From positions 2,480,001 through 2,544,000 of the forward strand of contig JASJFJ010000004.1 of NCBI GenBank assembly GCA_030412805.1: a stretch of 64,000 bases of DNA, in the 5' to 3' direction. Of this stretch, positions 46,386-56,912 are shown piece by piece (the first letter of the stretch is position 1; every line of letters begins with the position of its first letter). A program made the position numbers and the translations under genes. Source of the stretch: Westerdykella aurantiaca. Taxonomy: Eukaryota; Ascomycota; Dothideomycetes; Pleosporales; Sporormiaceae. Below the pieces are notes generated by a model, which worked only from the letters and a program-made list of their open reading frames with translations, had not been told where the DNA came from and made no database searches.

Positions 46386-46846
46386 TGTAAAAGTCTAATA
46401 GATAATAGTATATCTTCTATAGATCTTAGTTAGTTCTTAGAAATAAGCAATAGAGTTCTATGCATAGGTAGTTAATATTAAGATAGTAAGTAGAATTTTT
46501 CTAAAAAGAATATTATGTATTAAAAACTAAGTATACTATAAAAAGTACTAATTTAGGTTAAATACAATGTGCTATAAAAGCCTATCGTCTTCCTCTATAT
46601 ACGTAGGTAATCGCTCTAATTACTACAATTACAATAATTAATATATAAGTGCCTAGGTATATTTGCTTAAAGCTAAGTAATCTATCCTTGTCTAATTACT
46701 GCGCTTACTGTAATTACTGTAATTACCCTTGCTTGTTATGTAATTTTTACAGCGTAGTTGTGTTGTTTTTGTTTTTTTGTGCAACTTTTATTAGTAGTCT
46801 ATAAATGCTGTAACTGCGCCTAGTCCTAGTGCTACTGTTTGTAACA
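46386..46846 (-). repeat. Gypsy LTR, right (5' LTR of the element)
   Basis: Begins TGTAAAAGTCTAATAG and ends TTTGTAACA, followed by TTAAC. Confidence 0.93.
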
Positions 46847-46851
46847 TTAAC

Positions 46852-47373
46852 TTGCGCAGCCTTTTTAAACTCTTCTCTATATAGATAAGTTTTTAACTAG
46901 CTTTAGCGCCTTAGTAGGTCTAGCAGCTAGTTTCTATGCAGCCTTGTAATAGAAGGCTTAGTATTTGTACAAACTAGATTCTCTAGCAACACTACAAACG
47001 TTCTAAGATACACTGCGTGTGCTTTTTCTAGGCGTTGTTTTGTAGACTTTAAGTTTCTAGAAATAATAGTAGAAAGATCTATACCTTTCTTTGCGTTTAG
47101 ATTAAGGCTGCAACAAGGTGCGTTATTTTTTTTTATTTAGAATCTTTTTTCTAGGCTTAAGCTGCTAAAATCTTTTCTAAATTAGATCTAGCTTTCTACT
47201 TTTACTTTTTAGCTAACCTAGCTTCTACCTTTTAGTCTGCTCTAGCAACTCTAAGCGTTGGATTCTTAAAGTATTTGCCTAAACTTTTTGCTTTTAGTTC
47301 TTTTTACTCTCTAGGTCTTTTTTAATCTGCGCTTCTATTTGTTAAAAAAAGCTGCTTTAAAAATCTTGCTGTA
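46852..47373 (-). pseudogene. Copia internal fragment between the two nested insertions
   Basis: About 520 bp of AT-rich DNA separating the Gypsy target duplication from the gag-only element. By position it is Copia coding sequence (integrase or linker). No domain can be named from what is left. Confidence 0.6.
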
Positions 47374-47378
47374 TATAG

Positions 47379-47647
47379 TGTAATGGGATAGACCCAGAGG
47401 GCTGCACAGATAACTGTACACGGATAACCGATCAAAGATGCCGTCATAACAGAGTGGATTTGCTAGAGAGCTAAGGGGTAGCCTTAGCTCGACTCTATGT
47501 AGGCTGCTACGGAACGGAACAACAATATACCGATTAGAACCAATGTCAGGCAATATCAGGCCAATCAGAACCAATGTCGGGCAATATCAGGAGCCACGTG
47601 ATGCCAGCTACGCCCTCGGCGTAGCGCATGTGATGGAGCCCATCACA
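47379..47647 (-). repeat. gag-only element LTR, left (3' LTR)
   Basis: Plus-strand ends are TGTAATGGG and CCATCACA. Contains two tandem 31-bp units (CAATGTCAGGCAATATCAGG / CAATGTCGGGCAATATCAGG cores) around 47541-47592. Confidence 0.95.
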
Positions 47648-47696
47648 ATACCCCCCTTCTAAGCCCTAAGGTCCTCCTTAGGGTGTAGCAACCTTA

Positions 47697-48764
47697 TCAA
47701 GCAGCGTTGACAAGAACAGGGCTGGTAGAACGGGACTGTTGGGACAGGCGGGACTTAGGGCAACTAGTAATCCAATGATCGCTAGCCCCACAGTAGAGGC
47801 AGAGGTTATTCTGGAGTCGATAGGTGCGGCGTTCGCTAGAAGAGGACTCTGATGTATCAGTAAGGACAGGAGATGCTGGTCGGATGACGTGGGCGGTGGA
47901 AGCACGGATTGGGGTCGTATTCGATAGGGCTGGTGATATCGGTCGGGCTATTCGGGCACTAGCTACTCGGATTGGGTCAACATCCATAGGCTCTGGCTGG
48001 CGCAGAGAGGATGGATTCCTAGAGGTAAACCTCTGGGCTGACTTCTGCTCTGGGTTCGATGCTGGGTTCAGGACTACTGGGGGACGGCGGGAGCGGCGAT
48101 CAAGGCGCTGGACGTGCTCAACATAGTCGTCGTACGATAGGCTAAACAGGGTGTCACTTGACTCTTCAAGGGACTGGCGGAGGGCAGGACGGAGGCCACG
48201 GTGGAGCGTGGTGACCCGGGATATATCTGGCCAGGAGCTAGCACTAGCTTCATGTGTGAGCCGCTCAAAGCGTGCAAGATACGCAATAAGTGACTCTTCA
48301 TCCCTCTGTCGCACAGAGGTGAAGCGCTGGACGGCCTCCTGCTGTTCCCTTGGATTGTGGCAGAGGCGCTGGAAGAAGGAGAAGATGGTTTCAGGGTCCC
48401 AGGACTGGGTGTCTTCGGCTATCTGGCGGAGGTGCAGGATAGAGGCCTGCTGGGACTGCTCTAGGCGGTCCCACACATAATCAAACGCGTCAGCTCCTGT
48501 GAGCTGATCCGATCGCAGCTTCGCTTTGACTGACGGAAGCCATGTACGCAGTGTGAGGGGCTTGCCATCAAAGCGAGGCGGGTCTGGTAGGCGGGTTCGA
48601 GATACGGTTGGGGTAGTGAGCTGGAGCTGGAGGCGCTGGACATCGGCCCGAGAGGCATCGAAATCGGATCGCAGTGACTGTAGCTCAACTCGCTGGTTCT
48701 GGAGCTCCTGCTGTAGCTGCTGCACAAGCAGGAGGAGGGCTGACTGGTCGTGACGGCTGGCCAT
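47697..48764 (-). CDS. Gag-like protein of the gag-only retrotransposon, 355 aa
   Basis: Structural protein expected to form the particle that packages element RNA. ATG at 48764 (MASRHDQSALLLL); the frame is open upstream into the 5' LTR as far as 48914, but without a better start. Residues about 8-45 are a Leu/Gln-rich coiled coil (LVQQLQQELQNQRVELQSLR). A Retrotrans_gag-like domain spans about 60-225 (PPRFDGKPLTLRTWL, IFSFFQRLCHNPREQQEAV, LIAYLARFERLTHEA, VTTLHRGLRPALRQ). A CCHC zinc knuckle, C-x2-C-x4-H-x4-C (CLYCGASDHWITSC), sits near residue 325. The frame is complete with a TGA stop. No pol frame follows before the 3' LTR. Ordinary codon use contrasts with the ruined genes on either side. 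Confidence 0.93.
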   Translation of the reverse strand: MASRHDQSALLLLVQQLQQELQNQRVELQSLRSDFDASRADVQRLQLQLTTPTVSRTRLPDPPRFDGKPLTLRTWLPSVKAKLRSDQLTGADAFDYVWDRLEQSQQASILHLRQIAEDTQSWDPETIFSFFQRLCHNPREQQEAVQRFTSVRQRDEESLIAYLARFERLTHEASASSWPDISRVTTLHRGLRPALRQSLEESSDTLFSLSYDDYVEHVQRLDRRSRRPPVVLNPASNPEQKSAQRFTSRNPSSLRQPEPMDVDPIRVASARIARPISPALSNTTPIRASTAHVIRPASPVLTDTSESSSSERRTYRLQNNLCLYCGASDHWITSCPKSRLSQQSRSTSPVLVNAA

Positions 48765-48885
48765 CGTGGTGATGGAGAAAGGAGAAAAAAAATTCTGGTC
48801 TGGTATCAGTGAAAACTCTGCGCTGAGAGTCCGCGACGGCTTTGCGCTATCGTCACTGTCTGGCTGGCTGGTGAGCAAATCCAAA

Positions 48886-49154
48886 TGTAATGGGATAGAC
48901 CCAGAGGGCTGCACAGATAACTGTACACGGATAACCGATCAAAGATGCCGTCATAACAGAGTGGATTTGCTAGAGAGCTAAGGGGTAGCCTTAGCTCGAC
49001 TCTATGTAGGCTGCTACGGAACGGAACAACAATATACCGATTAGAACCAATGTCAGGCAATATCAGGCCAATCAGAACCAATGTCGGGCAATATCAGGAG
49101 CCACGTGATGCCAGCTACGCCCTCGGCGTAGCGCATGTGATGGAGCCCATCACA
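48886..49154 (-). repeat. gag-only element LTR, right (5' LTR)
   Basis: Same 269-bp sequence as the left LTR by eye. As the 5' LTR it should contain the promoter. Confidence 0.95.
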
Positions 49155-52100
49155 ATTAGCAAGTTAGCAATTTAGTTACTAAGTTAGCAATAGAAACGTT
49201 GTTTTCTAGTATAAGTGTTCTAGAACTGTCTTCTAGAGTTAGGTATTAATTAGCAAGGCTTTTTTTTTTGCTATGTGCAATCTAGTGTTTAATCTTCTAC
49301 TATTCTTTAATTAATAGCAGCACTTTAGTGTCTACTACTATAACTAGTAGCGCTTCTACTGCTATATTTAGATTATTTAGTTGCAACCTAGGTAGTAGAG
49401 TATATGCTAGCTTCTCTACTAAAGGCTTTTTTGCTTCTAGCAAGTTAACAACTTTAACAACTTTAGTTAGCAAGGCATATTAGAAGTTGTTTTTAAAATA
49501 AGTTTCTTTGCAAAATATTACGTTTTGTGTATAGATAACTTTGTTTTTTTTTAGTATCTAGACTTTCTAAATATTAGTAAAGTTCTATCTAATAAAGTAG
49601 CTAATTAGTACTCTAGACGCTAGCTTATTACCTTTTAGTATGTGCTTGTTAAAAGCAAAGGCTTTAAATCTAATCTTAGCAAAGTAAAAAACTAGCAAAG
49701 GTTTTCTATATACAACCTTATATAGCGTTTTCTACTCTAGTTGCTTTGTTAGAGTATAGTTAAGTAGCTATATAGTAGTAATTGCTAGCTTTGCAGCTAG
49801 CTAGTCTTTTAGAAGCTTTAAAGATATTGCTAAAGCTTTTGCTTGCTTTATAACTAGCTTTTCTACTTTTTTAATACTACCTTCTAGTTGTAGAGTATTA
49901 GTAGGCTGTAGCTCTACTATATATTCTATGTTCTTTGCTAGTTTAATAAACTTAGAGAAGCTTTAATTATTATTAAGCTTAATACATACAACAATATAGT
50001 AGAATTAATAGAGAATTTTTGCTACAAATTGCTTAAAGGCGTATAGCAGCGTTAGTGCTCTTTAATCTAGTAGGCAGGCACTTTTATGCTAGCTACTATA
50101 TTTATCTACAAAGTAGAGTAGGTATTTTTTACCTTCTAGAGTTTTGCCTAGTCTTGCAAGCAGCTGTACAAAATCTACTAATATTTAGAAGAATAGCCTT
50201 TAAGCTTTCTTTATAGGTTTTTAGCAACTAATTTGCTATATAAGCTTTGTCTTAATATATATTTTACATTGCTTCTAGAACTTTGCGCGTGCTTTTTCTA
50301 TAAGCTTAATGCTAGTAACTGCCTATAGAAGCTTTTTAATTGCATCTAGCAACGCGTATACTTAGATTTTATATGCTTAAGCTCTAGTAACTTGTAGCAG
50401 TGTTTTTAGAACTCTTAAAAGCTTCTCTAGCCTTGTTGCGTATACGCTTAGCTTTAGGCGTGCTGCTTTGTTGCTATTAAGCAGCTAATGTCTGCTGTTA
50501 AACTTAAGCTTGCAGATAATGTTTAAAGGCTTATTCTAATATAGACAGTACTTGCCTAAGTTAAAATGTACGCCTAGGTCTAGGTAGCAAGATAGTAAAA
50601 CAATATTAGTAAAGAATTCTAGAATGTACGCTATATTAGAAAGCTGCTATTTCTACTGCTTGCTATAGAGCTCTATAGCTAATATAATAGCTATACTCTA
50701 TTTTTTAACTTTTAGCTGCTGCCTTCTAGCGTAGATGTAGGAATTAATATTGTTCTATAGCTTGTATACTGTCTATTTAAATGCTTTAGTGTTGTAGACA
50801 TGTACGTTTAATCTAGAGTTAAAGATCTATTAATTTAGCAGTAGCAGTAGGCTTAACAATTCTTTAGAGCTAAACGCCTGCTGTATAGCAAGCAAATAGA
50901 GCTCTTTTTAAGCTTTCTTGCCTCTGTCTAATAGCTTTAGATCTGTGCTTAACTTACTAAGTCTATATTCTTTAATCGCCTTTCTAATTTAGTTACTATC
51001 TTTGCTCTTCTCTTTTTTTAGCTTCTTAAGCTTTTTAGCAAGGTAAGTCTTTAGTTTCTAGCTTTTAAGCTTTTTTAAATCTGTAGTATTAATATAGAAG
51101 TAGTTTTTAATGCAATACAAGCCTCTATACTAGCACTTCTTCTTGCGCTGCTTTAGCAGGGCGTTTTCTTTTTTAGGTTCTTTTTTAGCAACCTTAAGCG
51201 TTGCACTAAATATGCCTAGCGTTGAAGCAATAGGTTGCTGTATGCAATAGAGCTGTTAAAACTTATCTACAAGCGTATAGATAACTAGAAAGATCTTAGT
51301 TCTATTGTTAGTGCATAATATTATCTTAATTAGCTTCTAATTTGCTTAAACCTTGTTAAAACTTATAATAGCTTTAATAAAGTCTTTCTAGAGCGTTAGG
51401 TTTTTAAACTCTAGAAAATTAGCTTCCTCTCCTAGAGCGCAGGTCTAGATCTAGTTATCTAGCTACTTCTCTAGGTTTGCTAACCTTAGCCTTTTGTAGA
51501 GAGCTACGTACTTAGAACATACAGTCTTCTAATGTGCCTATATTCCTAGGCTAAAGCGCTGCTTAAGAATCTGCAAGCGCTTCTTTAGGTAATCTACTCC
51601 TTTAAAAAGATAGAAGTGTTGCTTTGCAATTGTAAAAAGCACGTTATATACAAACCCTTTATAGTGCCTTTTGCAGGTTTGCTAGCAAGTGTAGTTGTCC
51701 TTCTACTTAGCTTAATCCTTTCTCTAGTTCTGCCTTTTCTTTTCTAAAAGGTTGCTCTTCTAGAATAGTTGTTCTTTAACTGTAGTCTCTTTTACATAAT
51801 TAGAGATTTTTAGCTTAACAGGTTCTTGCATTTCTTTAGCAAACTCCCTAGCACTAGGTTTGTCTAGGTTGACGTAGTCCTATATTTGCAGCCTTTTAGC
51901 CTAATCCTCTTTAATTTAGATCTAAGGCTACTAATCCTGTGTGTTACTTAGGATAACTGCTTGCTTCAACACAAGCTGTACCCTTGTGTTCTCCTATTGC
52001 ATATCTACATCTATTGTTCTAGCAACAATTAAATTTAAGGGTTAAATTAGCAGTAATAACAACAACAGCAGCAGCAGCAATACTCTAGCAATACTACAGT

Positions 52101-52209
52101 AATATTGCGGCAAGACTGTAGCGCGGCAACAACTTCTCTATAGTAGGAGGAGGGTAACTTCTTAACAATTAAATACAGTAATATTGCAGATAAATCCTAG
52201 GCTTATAAC
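49155..52209 (-). pseudogene. Copia gag and 5' pol relic
   Basis: AT-rich DNA between the gag-only element and the right Copia LTR. On the minus strand, fragments such as EEANFLEFKNLTL, KDFIKAIISFNKV, QQPIASTLGIFSATLKVAKK and a decayed Cys/His stretch followed by NYFYIN resemble a fungal Copia Gag with zinc knuckle. They are separated by TAG and TAA stops. An AGC/AAC trinucleotide patch lies at 52056-52080. Confidence 0.65.
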
Positions 52210-52437
52210 TATAAAACTGTAGAAGACAGGCTATAAAGGCTGCATTAATCTACTAAAGTTAGTACATAAGGTGGCCTTTATAGTTGTCTCTTGGCTTCTA
52301 GGTGCCTAATTCTTGTACTTGCTTTTTCCACCTCAAACGTCGGCATCACAGTATCTACCGGCCTCGTCTACATCCGTCGGCTTCTCTGTATCCGTCCCAG
52401 GTCTGCTCCCTTCGTGGCTGCTTGACCAAGGCTAACA
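52210..52437 (-). repeat. Copia LTR, right (5' LTR of the element)
   Basis: Begins TATAAAACTG, where the left copy has TGTAAGACTG, and ends GGCTAACA. This copy keeps more C and G in its second half (for example TCCACCTCAAACG versus TCTACCTTAAACG). Confidence 0.93.
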
Positions 52438-52442
52438 GTCTA

Positions 52443-55400
52443 CAATACAAGCTAGTATACAAAAAGTATCTAATGGATCTAAAGAAAGGGTCGGCTCTTA
52501 GAAGAATTTCCAAAACAATAACAGAGAACCAGAGATTATAGCGAAGGGCGTTAATGCCTAAGGAGAAACGATCTTGCTCGCTATGTTGGAGAGAGTCCCG
52601 TAGCGCTGATATGCTTTACGGGCGCTAACGAACCGTACAGCTGCTAGCGACTACTGTGTCACTCCAAGCACATGGGGTGATTCCTACGTGCGATAGGCTT
52701 TAGAGAGGATTATTTATCTCGGGGCGATCCAACTCAGTCATCTCGTAGCCTGCAACTGTCATTTCTACTCCAACATAGCTACGTTAATCACCAAAATCCG
52801 AGTTATTCGGGTAGTATCTATGAATTCGGGTTTGCTGATACTTTAAGGGCACTTCCCCATTCGTTATGGGTAAAAGTGGAAGCTAAACGTGGCCGGGAGA
52901 CCCTAACGAAATGCTCGCCATGTGGATTTCTCCGTACAGTGGCTAGTGGCCATCAATGGCTATTGTTGGCGTATCTAACTACGAATTTAGGAGAATCATG
53001 AGTGAATGGCAAACCTAGAGTTTTCGTACGATAGAGAGCACTTGAACCAACGATATTTTCTGTCAAGGTAGCATAGCAGCAGTTTTATAGATTATAGTAC
53101 GTCAAGCTCCGAGAAACTACAGACGTTACCAGTAATAGGTACGTATAAGAATCCTAGAATCAATGCCAGTTTGGCCTAGTTGCAATTACCTTCTTAAAGA
53201 GCCTTGGGATTCAATAAAAGAAGAAAATAAAAGAAAAGCAAAGCATGTAACACGTCCACATAGATATGTGTACAGGGCAGAAAAACCATCTTGGTTAATC
53301 CCATAGGACACCGAAGCCTATACGCCTCTACAAGACAGCTCCCGTTCAAACACCGCTCGTAACAAATGACTGTTTCGTTCATATGCAGAGCTTTCAAGGA
53401 ACATTTCAGCCGGAATGGCCAGGCCCTCAAGTGGGAGATGCCACGAGCTACTTTCTTCCGCCTTTCGTCGGACGTCCTCAAGACCAGACAACCCCTTTCC
53501 AAAAGTCCAGCTGCTTCGCGCCCCCCACGCGAGTCACAAACTAACTGCAACAATTTGTACCGTGCCATTTCCATGTCCCTAGGCTACGGAACTTCCCATG
53601 TCTGGTACGGACACGTACACGGTAGCTCTATCCACCCGCCCAGGAGGTCATCATATGGCATCTCCTCGCCATAAGATCTACTTACCCAGCGCCACCACGC
53701 ACCCGCCTAATTGGGGAAACCGTCGGTCGCCGCATGCACGTCAGCCCGCGTCTTTAATCTCCATGGGCCCTTGCACCTTTTCTAGCCTGCCTTCTACCAT
53801 TTTCTAGCTTCATTCGCCGCGCCAGGGTGCCTGCTTCCTTTCTTTTTTTTTTTTCTCTGCATCGCCTTGGTGCCTTGCTAGGCCCTGGCTGGCCTGCCGC
53901 CTGCGAGGGCTTGGGAGGTCCGGGCTCTGGCGTGCGGCATGCCCTAGAAGCTCGGTAGCTTACAGGTGCATGGGAAGACGTAAAATGAACGTCGGCGATC
54001 GTATCTCCCCGCCCATTATGCGTGTGCGCTCGCCGCTCGCCGCGCTCCACCAAAGGCGCGGGATGACGAGATCCCGAGGACCTGGTTTCCGTTCTCCAAT
54101 GTCATCATCTCAGCTGGGTTCGGGAGATGAGAGAGATTATGTAGGTATGGCACGGACGGGAATCTATGCATGGATGACCGATGACCTGTGTGAGGCGTCT
54201 GTGCGTAGGGCGATTGCGCTTCCCAAGGGTTTGCATGAACGTTCATTTCGGGAGTTGAAATGAGAATTCCCGTTCTTACGCGCGTGCTAGCCTCCTCGAA
54301 TGATCTAAGCCCTATGCCGGTTACTGTAGGTCTGGCGACATGGTACCACCAGCTATCTGTTCGCCAATATACGTATGTAGTCGACTACCTTTACAGGGTA
54401 CCGGACATACCTACTGCCCGGCGTTTGACTAGCGCACAATCCATCATCATCATCTCTTTCAAAAGTCAGACATTCCCCGGGCGGCCGGCGCGAGTGCCGA
54501 GTCATTATGGCTGTTCCCTCCAAGAAAGGACTTTGAGGACCGAAAGAGGCAGCTGCTGGTAGCTGCAAAGCGCCGGATCTGTCCATGCCGCAATCTTCAG
54601 CAGATGAACCGGTTTACGCTGGCTCTGCTGTCGAGTCATTTTCTTGCAGGACGTCAGAGCAGAGGGCACTGGGAAGGGCAGCCAGCCGGCGCGAAGAGCG
54701 AAGGGCGGGCATCATGTGCATGCCCCCAGGTGGCATGTGGTTGCCTACTCGGAAGGGGTGACAGAATGGGTATAAGCAACATTGCGAAAGTGAACGGCAT
54801 CATCCACATGCGTGAGCTGGAGCTTCGCAGATGCGAATGGTTCCCTTTCCAGGGTCTGGAACCCTTTGTCCAAGTGCAAGAACTTAACGTCGCGCAATCG
54901 AGAGAATTGTTGGAAGTGACGAGTTGAATACGCCTCTACGTGCATGTGTGTTGTAACTATATATGTTATGGAAGAAGACTTCTGCCTCCGTCAAAAGAGG
55001 TTCACTTCCAGTTAGCTCTATCGGCTACGCGTTGACCTTGTCGACTATATGGTAGACGACTCTCAACACTCCCACCAACCACCAAAACCGCCGAGCACTT
55101 GCCCGTAGGTACAGTCACGCTCGCACAAGCCGAGCCTTGCACACCAGCACAATCCATGAAGTGCTCTCGACTTCTCTTTTCACAAGTTGTGCTCGTCTGG
55201 AATTAAGTGTTTCACAATTACCGCCTAGAGCAATAGTAAGGGGTGCATTACAACGCTAAGACGCACCAATCCCTTCGAGGTTACGCTCCCGCTAGTGCGA
55301 CCCCGTATATCCCAAAACGCTCTAGTTTACACACCCGCGAAACAGGAGTTGTTGCAGCTGATGCATGGCAGTTTGGTCGTGAGTCGTGACTTTGTATCAG

Positions 55401-55772
55401 AGGGAAAAAAAGGGAGGCCAAACCCGAGGAAAGACGCAAAGGCGGTGAGGACCACGACGAGGAGGAAACGGAACCGATGGAAGGAATGAACAACATGTCT
55501 TCGTGCAGTCGTGATTTTCTTGAGCTGACCCTGCTGAGGGCGTGCTTCGAATAACTTCCCATCTGGTATATCGTACAAATCGCCTTCAACCAAGCCAAAC
55601 GGCCCATTCATTGCTCCAAAACGAAAAACTTAGCCAATAACATGATCCAATGAACTCCTTGTTGCATAGACTAGGATTGTCCAGCGACGCACACGCTTCC
55701 AATAAAGAGTACGCAAAAGTTCGTTAACGAAAGTAGAGAAACTGAAAAACCCTCCCACCGGAGCACGTCAAC
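52443..55772. other. gene-poor region right of the transposon nest
   Basis: Composition returns gradually to normal (about 53200 onward). Frames such as 53194-53574 and 54604-54927 have no recognisable features, and I do not call them genes. No RNA gene recognised. Confidence 0.45.
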
Positions 55773-56912
55773 CTATTTCTTATCCTCGTTCAGCAGACTC
55801 GCAATGGGGACATTATCCCTCGGCGCGGAACTCCACGTTCCGCTCCTTTGCCTCGGCACCGGCATGGGAAGAACGTAGGACATTCTGTCCGCCGGGGGGG
55901 CCGAAACAGCAGTGGTGCTCAGGGGGCTGCTGAAATGCCTGCCAGCGTCCGAGACGGGCGAGGCGTAGGTGTATTGCGAGGGCTTGAGGGCAGGATGCTG
56001 CATCATGCTGCCATCGGGCGACGCGTCCGGGGTAGGGGGCCGAACAGCGTAAGAGCCCGAGCGCCAGATCTCCTCTAGCTGGGCGGGAGAGACATCTGTG
56101 CCGTAGTCCGCGGCGATGGCGGCCCAGAACTGTTGGCGGCGGGCTTCGTAGATGGCGCGAAGGCGATCCGTGTCAACGACCCTGGGCTGATGTGCGACTT
56201 CAGTGTTGATGCGGAGGGCATTGTAGGGCTCGGGTGAGTCCCGAGGGGTGAGAGGGCGCGGCTTGGGAAGCAGGATCTTGTGCTGGTTGCGGCCGGGCGA
56301 GGCCGTGACCGAAGAGGTCCTGATGAGGGGACTGCCGCCAGTGTAGCTCAGAGGAGAGCCATGGCGGGACGATTGCGAGTAATCGTCGCGGTCCACTGCC
56401 ATTGAATAAGCCGGGGATTGGCCGGCGGAGCTTGAGGAGGTCGTCGAGGACATGGATGAGGTGCGCTTACGGCGATGGCTACCGTGCGACAACTGGTGGA
56501 AGTGCAAACGGCAGGCCAGCTCAGTCTTCTTCAGGTGAGCAGCAATGTGCTTGTACGGCATCTTCTGCATGCGGGTCTGGAGGAGGTAGTTTTCCTAACA
56601 CACACGAGTCAATCTTTGATCCAGCCGGTGCGAGGAGCGAGTGATGCATACCTCTTCCTCGGACCAGGACCTGTTCCCTCCAGCAGACATCTTCCTTGCC
56701 CGAAGGCTCGAAGCATCGGAGGGCTGGGAGTTCATCTCTGGCAGGGGGGAAAGTACTTGGGGTTGATGGTGGAGCATGTTGGGACTGATCTTCGCGATGG
56801 GGATGGCCTTGGATGGTCGAAAAAGGATCGTGATGGCTGGTGGTTCCGAGATGGGATGTATTCGTCCAGTCGTGGGGCTCGCTTTTGAAAAGAGTGGAAT
56901 TGCAACTTGCAT
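55773..56912 (-). CDS. Myb/SANT-type DNA-binding protein, 360 aa
   Basis: Two exons on the minus strand, 56912-56652 and 56594-55773, joined across a 57-bp intron (GTATGC...GTTAG), give a 1083-nt frame. The junction rebuilds NRSWSEEEENYLLQTRMQKM, followed by PYKHIAAHLKKTELACRLHF and HQLSHG: a single SANT/Myb helix-turn-helix at about 81-125. The rest is Ser/Pro-rich, with short islands PHKILLPKPRPLTP-type (KILLPKPRPLTPRDSPEPYN), RLRAIYEARRQQFWAAIAADYG and a C-terminal DNVPIASLLNEDKK. The last of these recurs, I believe, in related fungal proteins. Starts at 56912, 56777 and 56735 are all in frame; I took the first because the added residues (PISEPPAITILFRP) look conserved rather than random. 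Target genes unknown. Confidence 0.78.

Larger units (their letters stand above)
40125..46846 (-). mobile_element. Ty3/Gypsy LTR retrotransposon, RIP-degraded, nested in Copia
   Basis: 6722 bp with LTRs of exactly 461 bp at 40125-40585 and 46386-46846, flanked by TTAAC on both sides (40120-40124 and 46847-46851). Coding relics are on the minus strand in Gypsy order: a zinc knuckle first (about 45543-45585), then reverse transcriptase (about 43440-43520), then a long region down to 40586 where integrase is expected. The paired LTRs differ by transitions in the part I aligned. The left LTR ends TA where the right ends CA, consistent with RIP at the terminal CA. Confidence 0.94.
47379..49154 (-). 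mobile_element. gag-only non-autonomous LTR retrotransposon (TR-GAG type), intact
   Basis: 1776 bp with 269-bp LTRs at 47379-47647 and 48886-49154 that look identical base for base. The interior has one open gag gene and no protease, reverse transcriptase or integrase. On the minus strand the polypurine tract AGAAGGGGGG lies three bases before the 3' LTR, and a primer-binding-like TGGATTTGCTCACC starts two bases after the 5' LTR. Composition is ordinary, unlike the AT-rich DNA around it. The flanking pentamers are TATAG and ATTAG, so the target duplication is imperfect. Replication would need pol proteins from another element. Confidence 0.93.
38281..52437 (-). mobile_element. Ty1/Copia LTR retrotransposon, RIP-degraded, host of two nested insertions
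   Basis: LTRs of 228 bp lie at 38281-38508 and 52210-52437, and the same five bases, GTCTA, flank both ends (38276-38280 and 52438-52442). Removing the two nested elements leaves about 5.65 kb, a normal Copia size. Orientation is minus: the polypurine tract reads AAGGGGGTG next to the left LTR on the minus strand, and coding relics run right to left. Coding relics include a reverse-transcriptase block with FFYVNNIVVLV (Copia YVDD with both Asp codons mutated) at 39513-39704, and a gag-like zinc-knuckle remnant around 51080-51140. Stops, mostly TAG and TAA, break every frame. The left LTR has CA at its inner end and TG at its outer end; the right LTR's TG has become TA. Confidence 0.93.

Noticed and set aside
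38281..52437. Regional centromere
   Set aside because: AT-rich, gene-free DNA can mark fungal centromeres, but the whole block is accounted for by three defined retrotransposons bounded by target duplications.
52302..52541. 79-codon plus-strand frame at the right Copia LTR
   Set aside because: It reads through the LTR and target duplication and is an accident of the LTR sequence.
53194..53574. 126-codon minus-strand frame with a hydrophobic end
   Set aside because: No domain and no splice structure; it lies in DNA bordering the degraded repeats.
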